From the NCBI GenBank assembly GCA_021234155.1, contig JAJEKV010000092.1, positions 1,180,001-1,244,000 on the forward strand: DNA of 64,000 bases. Direction: 5' to 3'. Each line of letters opens with the position of its first letter. Within the stretch, counting starts at the first letter, position 1. Made by a program: the position numbers and the translations under genes. This stretch comes from Isoetes taiwanensis. Lineage: Eukaryota > Streptophyta > Lycopodiopsida > Isoetales > Isoetaceae. Shown piece after piece: positions 24,301 through 36,400 of this stretch. A model generated the notes under the pieces. It was not told the DNA's origin. It saw only the letters and a list, made by a program, of their open reading frames with translations, and did not search any database.

Positions 24301-25504
24301 TGAATTCTTTGCACCGTTCCTCGGCTCGGCCCCTCCGGGGCCTTGCAGTTTGGACATCCTCAGCTCGGCCTCGGCATGCCTATTACTAATTCCAAAGGAT
24401 CACCCATGAGGAGGTTATTCACATATACTACACTCCAGAACACTTGACATTCTTATTCATATTTGCTATCAGTTTCAGTATCACCCATGAGGAGCATAGC
24501 CCTTTTCTTTCGCACTGTTCCTCGGATCGGCCATGGCCTCCGACCGGGGCCTTGCCTCGGTTTGGGCATCTTTGGTATTATTCCTCAGCTCGAGCTTACT
24601 CAACCTCGGTTCGGCCCTGCGTAGCATACACACCTACTACCAACATCTACTACCAATTTCAAACTATCACACATTGAGAGCTTACTTACACCTATACCCC
24701 ATTGGGAGCTTACTCACACCTACTATCAATTCCAAAGTCCAACCCATTAGAACCGGACTCACACTTACTGCATCGTCTACCGATTCCAAATTATCACCCA
24801 TTGGGAGCTTACTCACGTCTACTATCAATTCCAAACGTATCATCCATTGGGAGCTTACTCACATCTATTGCCAATTCCAAAGTATCACCCATTGGGAGCT
24901 TACTACATCTACTATGAATTCCAAAGTACAACCCCTATATGTTCAAGAAACTTCCCATGTTACTCAGCATCCATTGTTCAACCACCCATGAGGAGCTTAC
25001 TCATGCCTATTACTAATTACAAAGTATCACCCATGAGGAGGCTACTCACATATACTACACCCCAGAACACTTGACATTCTTATTCATACTTGCTATCAAT
25101 TCCAAAGTATCACCCATGAGGAGCATACTCACACATACACCCATGGGGCCCATACGACATCTACAGCCATGAGGGCCTTTACCAGATCTATTACTTGACA
25201 CCCATGCATGAGGAGTTTACTCACATCTATTACCATGCAAGTCCATGTACACACATGCCCTACTACCTATTCTAAAGTATCACTCATGAGAAGCACACTA
25301 CCACATAATGCTCAACCCTCTATTGTATCATCAACAAAGTATCATTCATGAGTAGCATATTCACACATACACCCATAAGGACCCTACCACATGTACACCC
25401 ATGAGGCCATATCTACTACATCCACTATGTTTAGACAAAGGTGCTTGGCCATAAGCACCTGGAACATTGCAGAACATTCTACTTTGAGCATTTACAAAGT
25501 TTCA

Positions 25505-25655
25505 AAAAACTTACAAATGCTCAAAATAGAATGTTCTAGAATGTTCCAGATGCTCATAGCTAAGGACATCGGTCTAAAAATAGTAAGTTTTTTGAAACAT
25601 TGCAAATACTCACAATAGAATGTTCTAGAATGTTCCAGATGCATCTGGGTAAGCA
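25505..25655 (-). repeat. inverted B monomers inside the array
   Basis: Here the B-monomer text runs on the opposite strand (ctcaaaatagaatgttctag, ggtctaaaaatagtaag). The neighbours on both sides run forward. The left junction is a head-to-head meeting at about 25500-25515. This is a local inversion or an inverted insertion of about 150 bp. Confidence 0.75.
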
Positions 25656-26437
25656 TCTCACTCACACCTTTCAACATCCATTTGACAATTTATGAGAAGC
25701 TTATTGCCACATGCGACTAATTTCAAGGAACCATTTGTTGAGGAGCTTACTCACACCTACTACCAATTTCAATGTCACATGCATTAGAAGCTGGCTCACA
25801 CCTATTGCCAATTCTAAAGTATCACACATACGGAAAGCGCGCTCCAAAACATTCTAATTTGATCTTTAAAAAGTTTCAAACAACATTCCATTTCTCGACA
25901 TTCTGTTTTGAGTTTCTGCAAAGTCTTAGAAAAAATTCCATTTTTAGACTAAGGTATTTTCTATTTTGTAGACTGAGGTGCTTACTTATGAGTATCTGGA
26001 ACATTCCAGAACATTCTATTTTGAGCATTCACAAAGTTTCAAAAAAGGACAAAAAAACTTGCTATTTTTGGATTGAGTTGCTTGCCCATGAATATCTGGA
26101 CCATTCTATTCTATTTTGAATGCTTACAAAGTCTCAAAAAACTTGCTATTTTTAGACTGAGGTGCTTGCCCATGAGCATCTAGAACACTCTAGAACATTC
26201 CATTTTTAAAACATCCTATTTTTAGACTGACGTGCTTACCCGTGAGCATCTGGAACATTCCAGAACATTCTATTTTGAGCATTTGCAAAGTTTCAAAAAA
26301 CTTTCTATTTTTAGACATTCTAGAAGATTCTAGGACATTCCAGGACATTCTAAAAGATTCTAGAAGATTCTAGAACTATCTAGAACATACTAGAGCATCC
26401 TTGAATTATTTAGCCCTCACCCTTAACTATATGTAAC

Positions 26438-29017
26438 CATCATTCAATTAAATTGGGATTATGTCTATTCCAAAATCGCACCGTATAAGCCTATTATTAA
26501 CCTTTATATTGAAGAAACCATACTTTTGCACTGAGTTCATTTTAGTTGCTAGGAATATGCATTTTGCGTTGAAATTGAACGACGTTCAAAAATTCGATGC
26601 AAATCACCCATATTATGACAGAATGTTGGCGATATAAAAAGTAGAAAATTGCATATTATTTTATACCATCATGGACGAGTACGAAATCTATAGAGTGAAA
26701 TACTAGTGCTTTATCAATAAATAACGGCAAGCAAGTGGCTACAAAACTTAGATTTGCGTAGTTCAAATCGCGCCTGGCGCGATTTTGTTGGCATAAATAT
26801 AGCATGATCAAACAACATAAACTTCAAAAACTATTCCGATTCATCGTCAACATGCGCTCCTGAGGTCCTTTCGATCATGAACAAACCATGCTCTATATTT
26901 CATAGAAGATGGATTACAACACCGGAGGGATCAGGATAGAAGCGGACGGAATTCATAGCAACAACAGTCAGCCAGTCTTCAAGTTCTATTTCTAGCTGGC
27001 GGCACCTGCAGAGGTCCTCATGGTTCATCTTGCAGGTAATAGAATGTGCCATAATAAGAAGAAGCAGGCGGAGGCCAAAGCCGATGGCTTGGCTATTTCA
27101 TGCATATCTATTTATACACACCTAAATTATTGACGGTATATACTAACAAATTATTGGACGTATAGCAAACCATACACATAATATAATAATACAATACTTA
27201 CACAGAACCAATAATGCTGCTATAGTTGTATACAAGAACACAATATATATTCAAAAGCTTTTGTGTAAAGTATATTTCATATTCAAAACATTTATGGAAA
27301 GTATATTTCCAGTATACATATACAAGTTTCTGTACTATGAATGGGTATGTCACTTATGGTTAATGAAGATCTGGAAGTAGTCCAAGCTTAAACAGATTAG
27401 TATCTAAAGTTGAGTGTGTTAGAAGAAGTCAATATCACAGTGGAAGTTGCATCAACCAATATTGCCATAAAGTTTCATATAATTTCATAGTCTTTCTCTG
27501 AACATATAGTTGTCTACTAGTTAACAATCTACAATAAATAATCATAGGTAAATCCTAAAATTCTAATTGTTCAAATCAAATTAAATGTTCGATAGCAAAT
27601 ATCATAATCCGCTCATTCGAGGGTGAATTTAATAGTGTCTTTAATGCACATCTTATTTGAAATTTTACCTTCTCAACTATTTCTCTGAAGCTGAAGCCCT
27701 TGCTTGATAGCTATTTAATGACCATCTTGGAATAGGAGTTGAGGAGTTGCATTAATTCTCTTGTTAAAATGCTAAATTATGACGTCTCTCAACTAGTTAG
27801 AAGATTGTCTAGCAATCAGAACCTCACCATTGTTCATTAGAACTTCTCCATCCACAAGATATGAACAATCCAATGCCGTGGGAAGTGTCATGCTAGAAGC
27901 ATGCTTCCTAGTCCATAATGGCCCTCCATTTGGAAACTTCAAAATTGCTGGCGTTGGTAATTCTCTTAGACTCCAGGGCTTAAAAAACTTATGTTTGGAA
28001 GTCAACAAATATGTTCCAAGAAGGGCACCATTTGCCAAATTAACGAGACTTCGTCTCATTTGCAAACCATTAAATTGGTTCTATAAAGCCAATAACTCTG
28101 ATAGTTTTGCCTTAGCTTCCATTGAATGCAGAACAAATACATCACATTCTCAATTATCTCAATTGTCCTGTCATACAAATGGCAGAAGGCATCTAGGCTA
28201 AACTCACGAAGGTTTAAGCTAAATCCATTGTCTTGTTGAGACACCAAATATCCTATTCCTCAATCACTTAGAAGATTGTCTAGCAGTCAAGAGCTCACCA
28301 TTTGAAATGAGTACATGTCAACATTCCCTTAAAACAATTTCAGAACAAAAATAAAGGAAACAATTGTTTCATCTATTTCAGAAACAATGAGGCGGCAACA
28401 TTGCATCCATTGGATCTGTATGGAGGATGCATGGCTATAGATAGGGTCATGTAAAGATAACCTGGACCCTTAGATTGATGGAAGAGGGTGGATTGTTGGC
28501 CCTTGATTGAGAAATTAAATCAGAGCGTGGATTGTTGGCCGTTGATTGAGAAATTAAATCTAAACCAGTCGTTTGAGTAATTGGGCAGGTCAAGGGAGTT
28601 ATTAAATGACTTTTGGATGATGCTTATCCATTGCAGGAGGGGTATTTTGCAAATAGGCTGACATGTCAGGGGAGGGTTTGGGAAGTGCGGATACGTTGTA
28701 GAAGCGTAAACTGAGGTGTGGGGGGTTTTGCAGGACTGGATACGTTGTCGGAGAAATACCATACATAAACAGTAAGTACATACCAGAGCTACACCTAATG
28801 GAACATGGCTTTCCTTTTGCAAGTCTAAATAGATGGATCACCATTCCAGCAATCGTAACCTTTATGACCCTGGAATTTCCTACGATTTCAGCCCTTTTGT
28901 TTTTAAGGTAACTTTGTGGGCAAAAGTTTTCTGGTGGCGATTTACAATCACCACCAAGTTTCTACCTAGTTCTAATACACTAAAATTATTATACTGAAAT
29001 CACGCTAAAACCATTAC
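26438..29017. other. unassigned AT-rich DNA
   Basis: No confident gene. It includes a 39-bp tandem duplication with gtggattgttggcc (28488 and 28527). The last bases before the LTR element, containing atactgaaatcac, resemble text just right of that element (40300-40330), as expected for one interrupted locus. The candidate decayed open frame at 27793-28310 is listed separately. Confidence 0.5.
27793..28310 (-). pseudogene. decayed open frame, weakly lectin-like
   Basis: A minus-strand frame at 27793-28065 contains ILKFPNGGPLWTRK and DGEVLMNNGEVLIARQSS. A second, shorter copy of its last part (text gattgtctagcagtcaagagctcaccat) lies at 28268-28300. The G-x-PLW and DGxxLxNNGxVL spacing is faintly like a bulb-type mannose-binding lectin repeat. 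There are no ATG, splice sites or flanking exons that would make a gene. The function is not established. Confidence 0.2.
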
Positions 29018-30664
29018 TGTGACGCTCCCTGCTAAATATACGGCGCCCGGCCGTACACTCGGCAGGAAATCCCCCATCCGGTCCATCAACCGCATGGGCC
29101 CTCCGTCTAACCCGCACTCTGAGAGAATCCTAGTGCGGGCAGGGGACACGAAGGTGTCTTGCGCGCCCTTCCCCTATGGGCTCCTATCACAGCGGAAGCA
29201 TAAACAACGTCAGAACTAGCAATAACAATACAACATACTACCTCGAGGGGTAGTCCATCACATATCCATAAGAGCAAAGAAGATAATCATAAACCATAAA
29301 ACATAAGAGCTCCTACCCATGGCTCTGACTCATAAGGAGGATGACTGACTGGCTAGGCCTCAAGATAGAGCAGACCGAGTCATAACAATGGCGAGGGCTG
29401 GCATAGGACTATGGCTAGGGTTGACCACTCCATCCGCGCCTCCTGTGCATACTTTGCAGATGGGGCTCAATCGGGCTCGGCATGACTCTAGCCTTCCTGG
29501 ATACGCAATCCCATGGCATCACCCATCGGGACTACTCCAGGTTGCATCTCCTTGGTCCGTCGAGGCAGGAAGGGTTGCATCTCCCCTTCCCGGGGTCTAG
29601 AGGTTCCACGGGCGGCTAGAGAATCGTGGCGACACACGATTCATACCCGACTGAACCCCCCCAAAACAAGAGCCAAGCCGACACTTGCAACTCTTGAGAG
29701 GCAGGGCGACACCATCGCCTCAGGAGGTGTCAGACCCATGCTCGGCCCACACGAAGTGACCGACCATAAGCCTAGCCCACTATGGGATCCCCCGTAGCCC
29801 CACTCGGCAAGGATCCTCCCTCCGCATTGCCTCTACCCCCGTTGTGTAGTGCTGAGTCACATCATAGCCTCCATAGCCCGGTGGGTTCCTATGCACAGGC
29901 CGCAACTAATAGGAACTAAGGGATCTAATCTAGGAGCATACTACATATGGCTCTAGGTCTCTACCCCCCTTCCCAATACAAGAGGAGCAAACATGATCAA
30001 CCATCGTCACATAATCATCACATCATGAGAATAATCTTAAGAACATCTTAACCTAATCATACAAATCTAACTTACAGTTAGGGTTCCTTGATTAGGGTTC
30101 AAGATGATGCATGAGGGTTCTAGGATGGCTCTACCCTAGATACAAGATACTAACTCATCTGGAATGTTAATTCCAGATGAACTACTATGACTACTACTCT
30201 ACATACCTGCTCCTGAAGCACTCCCTCCCAATCCTGGCGTCTCCATGGTCTTCGAAGTGTTCGAGGTAGCTCCCACTCCTGCTGATGCGCTCACGCTCCG
30301 GGGGCTGCTGTGCTAGGCTATGCCATAGCAGACGGTTCTCGAAACGGAGTTTCGAGCGCGAAGAAGGTTCCCAGACTGTTGGAGCCAGAAAAGAGGCCTA
30401 GGGTTAGGGTTTAGGCCTTTATAGGTTAGGGTTCACATGTTATGCCACGTGGCTCCAATAGGGTAAGGCCGTGTGGCGGGTGCCCAATAGGTTAAGGCCA
30501 CGTGGAAAATGGTCTTAACCTAAGGTTGGTTAAGTTATATGAATAACTTAGTCATGCCCCCTAGTGCCACAATCTATGGTATACAAGGCTATGAAGATAG
30601 ACTTGTATAGTGACGGGTCCAGGAATATACGTATTTATAGCATATATTCCCCTGGAACGTCACA
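29018..30664 (-). repeat. 3' LTR of second element (minus strand)
   Basis: 1647-bp terminal repeat. On the minus strand a TATA-type box (TATAAAGG, complement of 30416-30423) lies next to telo-box text AAACCCTA (complement of about 30406-30413) and two CCACGTGG G-boxes (about 30446 and 30496). This promoter arrangement is shared by the other LTR. Confidence 0.93.
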
Positions 30665-30677
30665 TTCTCCCCCCCTT
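30665..30677 (-). other. polypurine tract
   Basis: On the minus strand this reads AAGGGGGGGAGAA and directly touches the 3' LTR. It is the plus-strand DNA primer site in LTR retrotransposons and confirms the orientation. Confidence 0.9.
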
Positions 30678-31712
30678 AGGACAATGCTGTCCTCAGCATT
30701 GCGCTAAGGTGACGAACCTACTCTACTCCTGCAAAAGCACACAACAAGAATATATGAACTTAACTCTATTGAAAAGATCAACTTTTCGTTAATTACTTAT
30801 TATGTAATTATAAAGCTATATTTATAAGTTATACAAAATTATATAGCTATAACAACTATTATTATAAAAGTATACACATATAATATTATTACAACAAATT
30901 TAGGAGTTCATAGTTAATCTAAAATCTATGACTCCTATCTTCTCGTAATGTGCTCCCTCCTTCATGCTTCCCTACAGTGGCCTGCACAAGTAGCACATTA
31001 CGTTATATAAGTTAATAAGTTTGTGATTTTAGGGGACCACCCCCCTTACCTACCTCCTTGAGCCGAACTACTAACTCAAGGTTACCCTACTACCTTGCAC
31101 TCGATCATGGCCCTTTCGGATTTGAGCTTAAGGACCATTTAAGATGATCCTATCATCGCCCATGATCAAGTGCTACCTTGTACTCGGTTACCCGGTGCCG
31201 AGTACCCCTAGTGCATCATGACCCAAGGGTTTTAAGCTAGGGAACGTCTCACGATCCCATCATCGCGCATGATCACTTTGACCTTCACCATGACCCTCCT
31301 ACGGCCAGGTGTGCGTACCCCGCATCGCGGCATAGAGAGCATCCGATCGATGTTCCATCATCGCCCAACATGCCTCAATCCTCACTCACATGACCCTAAT
31401 GGTCATGCGCACCTCTTGGTGCGTGCTGGCCTAGAGAATGCCTTAAAGGCGTATCCCATCATCGCCCACACGTTCCAAGATTCTGGCACATGCACTCTAC
31501 TAACTAGAATACATGAGCCAGAACTTAAGGCTAACTAAGAAACATACTAAGCTAACCTCCTGGCAAGTCGGCGTCGATCAATTCGGAGACGACTCGCCCA
31601 TCAACTCCTTCATAAACTCTGGGTATTGCTTCTCCAAATCCTGCTTCAATACCCAGATCGTGTCTTCCACGGGCAAATGATTCCACTTGACCAACTGCTG
31701 GAGGAATTTAGA

Positions 31713-33462
31713 TCACCTAGTCCTCTTGAATGACTTATCAAGAAGCAATTCAGGCACAATTTCAACTTGATCCTCCGTCATTTCCAACAAAGTTGGAGTA
31801 TCCAAAACCTCCTCAGGGTTAGGATCGTGCCTTTTCAATAGACTCACATGGGAGACCTTAAGGTGGGCTGAGAGATCCAACTTGTAGGCTTGGGAGCCCA
31901 CTCTTCTCCAAGATCTTGAATGGACCGGCCCACCTAGGGGCGAGCTTCTTACAATTGCCGATGCGAAGCTTCCCTTGCTTAACCTTTACTTGAGCCAAAC
32001 TTTATCTCTCACAACAAAACAACTCTCGAGGAGTTTTATGTCTATCTGCTAGACTCTTCAGATGTGCCCATGCTGTTTGAAGATATTCCCACACTTCTAC
32101 CAAAAGCTACCGCGTCGTTGTTGAGAAACTTCCACCTAGAGCACTAGATTATGCCACATAACTAGGGTCAAGCATTGATAACTCAGAATCGATCATGGAG
32201 GAGACATCTTCGATGACTCTTGCTTCATATTATTGTACGTAATTGACCAGGTGGATGTACTTTCGCCCATTTGGATTACTTGTTCCCATCATAGTTTCTC
32301 AACGTGCTCTCCAAAATTGTGTTGGTGCGGTCCCTTTGCGATTTGATCGCAAATGATAAGCAAAAATCATCAACAAGTTGGTGCAGCTCGTGTTGAAGAA
32401 GTCTTGCTAAACGTCGCTAAAGAACTTCGGATCTCTTTTGGTGATGATCGACCTGTGCATTTCCATGCAGCCTAAAAGATCTCTTATGTAGACCACACGG
32501 CTAGAGCCAAGGCGGTGTCTATGGTGTGGCATGGCAAGCATGTGCCCTTTTGCTAAGCTATATACCACAACCATCAAGGCTTCAAAGCTTCTTGTTGTCC
32601 TTGGGAGGCCAACTATAAAACCCATGCTGATGACTTCCCACTTGGTGTCTGGCACCGCCCTTGATGACTCCTGGAATTCGAAGTTGTTCCGCCCTTGTCT
32701 GCTGGCTGCACTGATATTCTTGGATATGTCTGATTATCTGCTTCTTCATATCCGGCCAGACGTAGCTACTTCTAATCTTGAAGTAGGCCTTTATAAATTT
32801 TGCATGGCCGGAAATAGGGCTATTATGCGTGTCCTGGAAGATTTTTCTTACTTCTTATACTTTGGGTACGCATAATTGTTCTTTGCTATTAGAGATTACG
32901 TTCCTTTTTAAAATATTTGAAGGTTTCTCTTTCTTAATCCGTCCTTGCACTCTTGCAAATACTAGCCCATTATGTGCTTGAACTCCATGTTGGGGTAGAT
33001 GGCTTCTTCTATCTTCTTGCCGAATTCGCTTGCCGAAGTGGAGATGGCATTGCAAATTGCTGCTTCAAAAGCTTGCCAATGAGTGGCGACGTCTTAACAT
33101 CTCCACGGCTGCATGCTCTTCCATTTATTTGTTGTAGATCACGATGTCGTCGAAGAGAATTGATGAAGAAATCATCCAAGGAATCTTCGAAGATGTCGTC
33201 CTCAAATCCATACAAGTTGGTGGAGCATTCCATAGACTTAGGGGCGTTACTGTGAAATCATAGTGCCCATACCGTGTTCTGAAGGAGTCTTATAATTATC
33301 TTCCCCCTTCATCCTTATTTGCTGATTGGCCGAGCTTACGTCGATTTTGTAGAAGAATCCTGCTTCTTGGGGCTGATCCATTATGTCGTTTGCTTGTTGA
33401 GCTGCCCATGGTTGATATACATCTTTAGACTTCCATCTTGGCCGAAAGGGTCCCCAAGTCAA
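31713..33462 (-). pseudogene. pol: decayed RT-integrase remains of second element
   Basis: Read right to left, an RT piece (33247-33462: FFYKIDVSSANQQIRMKGED) is followed by a scrap with DDIFEDSLDDF (about 33190). Next comes an integrase zinc-region piece (about 32700-32800: YVWPDMKKQIIRHIQEYQC), then the integrase core start (32407-32655: TKWEVISMGFIVGLP, IITKRDPKFFSD). Last is a C-terminal piece (31713-31901: LKVSHVSLLKRHDP). These belong to Ty3/Gypsy pol in the right order, but several frameshifts and stops separate them. No active product is possible. Confidence 0.8.
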
Positions 33463-36400
33463 TCAACTCCTACAACTGCTTCTTGAGCTCTGCTAGCTCG
33501 GAAGTGCTGATTCTATAAAGAGCCTTGCTGATCGGCTCTACATCCGGTGCAAGAGTGATTTCAGTCTCTATGCTTCTATAGAGCAAAAGCTCTCAAATTT
33601 CCATCAAGGAATATATCATGGGACTTCTTAATTAACATAGAAATTGGCTAAGGCAACTGTTTCGAAGTAGCATCTTCCTTCTTACTATTGCGGTCGGAGT
33701 CGACGACTTGTAGCTTATGTATGACCTCATTCCTCATGATGCACTTAAGTAATTGCCTTACTGACATGCGTTGCACGATTGGAATTACTTAACTTAAATT
33801 ATAAGGTACTTGCCCTTTGGTGCTGGGATAAGTATCTCTTGCTTATAATAATCAATTATTGCTTTAGCCAGCTTTAATATTGCATGCTTATTATGAGGTC
33901 ATAATTGCCAATGTACATAAGTTGGTGTCGATGCTCTACTTTGCTTCGCTTAAGGTTGATGTCGAACTTGACTCTTGTTCCATTGGTGCTAATTACTCGG
34001 CCTTGCCTTAACTACTGGCCTAGATTTAGACTTAAGAGTCTTGCTCTTAAAGATGTCCGCCATCTAGAAGGTGCAAAATTACAAGTTAAAGAACTACTTA
34101 CATAAATCTTATGGCCACAAGTTTAGTCGGCATGACATTACTTTTGGGCACACATAGAAAACTATATGATTAGATAATTATTCCTGTTTTAGATCTAATC
34201 TATACTCTAGGATCTCCCCTTTCTTACTTATTGCCCTCTTGAAATAGTCCCACCTTTGAGTTGATGCCATCTAAGAAGTTGGCCGGACTTATTAGATTGC
34301 TTCCCTTCACTTGGTTGGATTATTCCTTATGCTGCGGAAGTACTCGTCATATACATGGTCGACGGTTATCCTATTATTGAATCCTTCTTAGCGAGGTGAT
34401 CAAGCTCACGAAGAGGTTTTAATATGTTGGATATCTGTCAGCAATGTATACAATTATTGTACTCCATACATTTTCTTCCCAATCCTTGAAGCTTTGCTCA
34501 ATTCTTGGGTACATCCCTTCTAAAAGAAAATAAAATAAATAATAAAAAAATCTACTCGAAATTTCGTCCCAATCCCATCATGGATGTTATCACCCATAAT
34601 TCTAAGAAACTCAACTATCTGATAGGTCCTCTAGCTTGCTTAAAGCTGGTGTAGTCATTAGTCGTTGGAGTAGCAAGGCGATGGTCCATAATTTATTGAA
34701 AAGAATGTGGTATCCTTGGAGTTGCTGTATAATCATTCCTGTGCCCTGCTTCTTTTGTCAAACATATTCTGACTCTGATCGTCCTTAATGTTGATGTTGA
34801 CTATCTTCATTAACATTATCCCTCTTAGTGGACTTGCTGATGTAGTGGCGACATAAGGCTCGGTGTCGCATCCTAGAGCTTGAAGGTAATGTTCTTCACA
34901 TTCTAGAATCTTTCATGTCGCTCATCTGCCTTGGAGATTACGAGATTCGAGGATGATTCTTCTAACTCCTGAATTGATATTGTTGTGTTGACCTTGTCGA
35001 TTTGATTCTTCCTCCTGGCGGCCACATGCTGCTGTTATAAGGCTGAAGACAATGTCGAGTGCTTTACCACTTCTAACTGTGCAACTTCTCTTGCTGAGAG
35101 GAGTTTATTTGCATCCATGTGCAGGGACTATAATCTTGAGTGATCAGTTAGTAATGCTAGTATTTTGTCCCCCATGATGCCTCTTCTTGATGGTGTTTGA
35201 CCTCCAATCTCTAAGGTAGAAGATTGTCGTGATCTTGAGATGGTACTGTCGAGGTTGATGCAGCTGCTATGAAGTATCAGGGCTGATGAGGAAGAAGTTT
35301 GTTGCAGTCTCGCCATATTTCTATTCCTGAGGAGCCCACCCTTGCTCGCTTGTAATACCTCCTTAGTCAAAGCATGTTTGCTTGAAGTCCAAATCTGATA
35401 CTACTATGGCCTGGATATCTATGATAGTTGCCCTTCCGAGGAGGTATGTCCAGTCTCATCCTTTAGGGCTCTTGATACCATAAGTCGATGAAGTGTACTT
35501 GTTGGTGGTGTAGCTGTGACATTAGTCATCGATGTGGGGCCGTTCCTCGAGACAATATGGCACTTGGAGAATATCCTTGACTAGGAGGTGTTCCTCCCCT
35601 AATGTGATCAATTTTGTAAGTGCCATGATGCCCATTGGCTGTTGCATAGCCCTCTTGGCAAGTCTTGTGTCTATCCTTGATGTCGCAATCATCCATCCTA
35701 TAGGCTCTCCTTTATTTTTGTTCGGCTTCCCTGTACACCGTCTTGGCTTTTGCTCTGCTGAAGTTTCCTCCATAAGTTGCCTCGATTCATTGATGTTGTC
35801 GAGTGGCTCCACTGTCGAGGCTCGAGGATCTGCAACGAAGGTTCTCCTGACCTATATTATTGCCCTAAGCACAAGGCAACTAATAAATTACTTATATCTA
35901 TTTGCTCTACAAACCCTATTTTTATACCTTTATCCCCTCTACCTCAATTGACCCACTTGGCACTTTACTAGGCACTGAGAAAGGTACTTATTTACTATTA
36001 TGGGGTGGTAGAAGGAGACTCACTTTGGGTATACTTGGTGAATCCGCGCCAATGCCATCTGCAAGACATTAGAGTGCAAGGTAGAAGACTAGCATATGCA
36101 CTAAGACCCTTTTCAATGCAATTTTGCTAAATTTTGACTTCAAATCATATGACCCGGGTGAATCCGCGCCAATGCCATCTGCGTTGAGAACGCACACCCA
36201 TTTGGCGCGGTTTCACCCTGGTACCTTGCCATCTGCGTTGAGAACGCACACCCATTTGGCGCGGTTTCACCCTGGTACCTTGATTTCTGCCAAGATTCAA
36301 CAATTTTAGGAACTATAAGATCTTAAAATGTCTATTTGGGGCAATTCTAAACTAACTAGCAACTTACTTCATACCAAAAAGATATCTAAAACTGCAATTA

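Larger units (their letters stand above)
18990..26437. repeat. higher-order satellite block, about 2.65-kb units
   Basis: Three successive units share the same order: a GC-rich box (ctcggctcggcccct, at about 19033, 21691 and 24319), an A module and a B module. The A module is built on phrases such as caaagtatcacccatgagg and gagcttactcacacctac. The B module is built on ttctagaacattctattttg and tttttagactgaggtgcttg. Box-to-box spacing is about 2658 and 2628 bp. Each unit ends in similar text (gcatccttgaattatttagc at 21419 and 26394, a variant at 24293). The third unit is partly rearranged and has a second GC box near 24519. Long open frames over the A modules (for example 18930-20072) arise from the repeat and are not genes. 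Confidence 0.85.
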
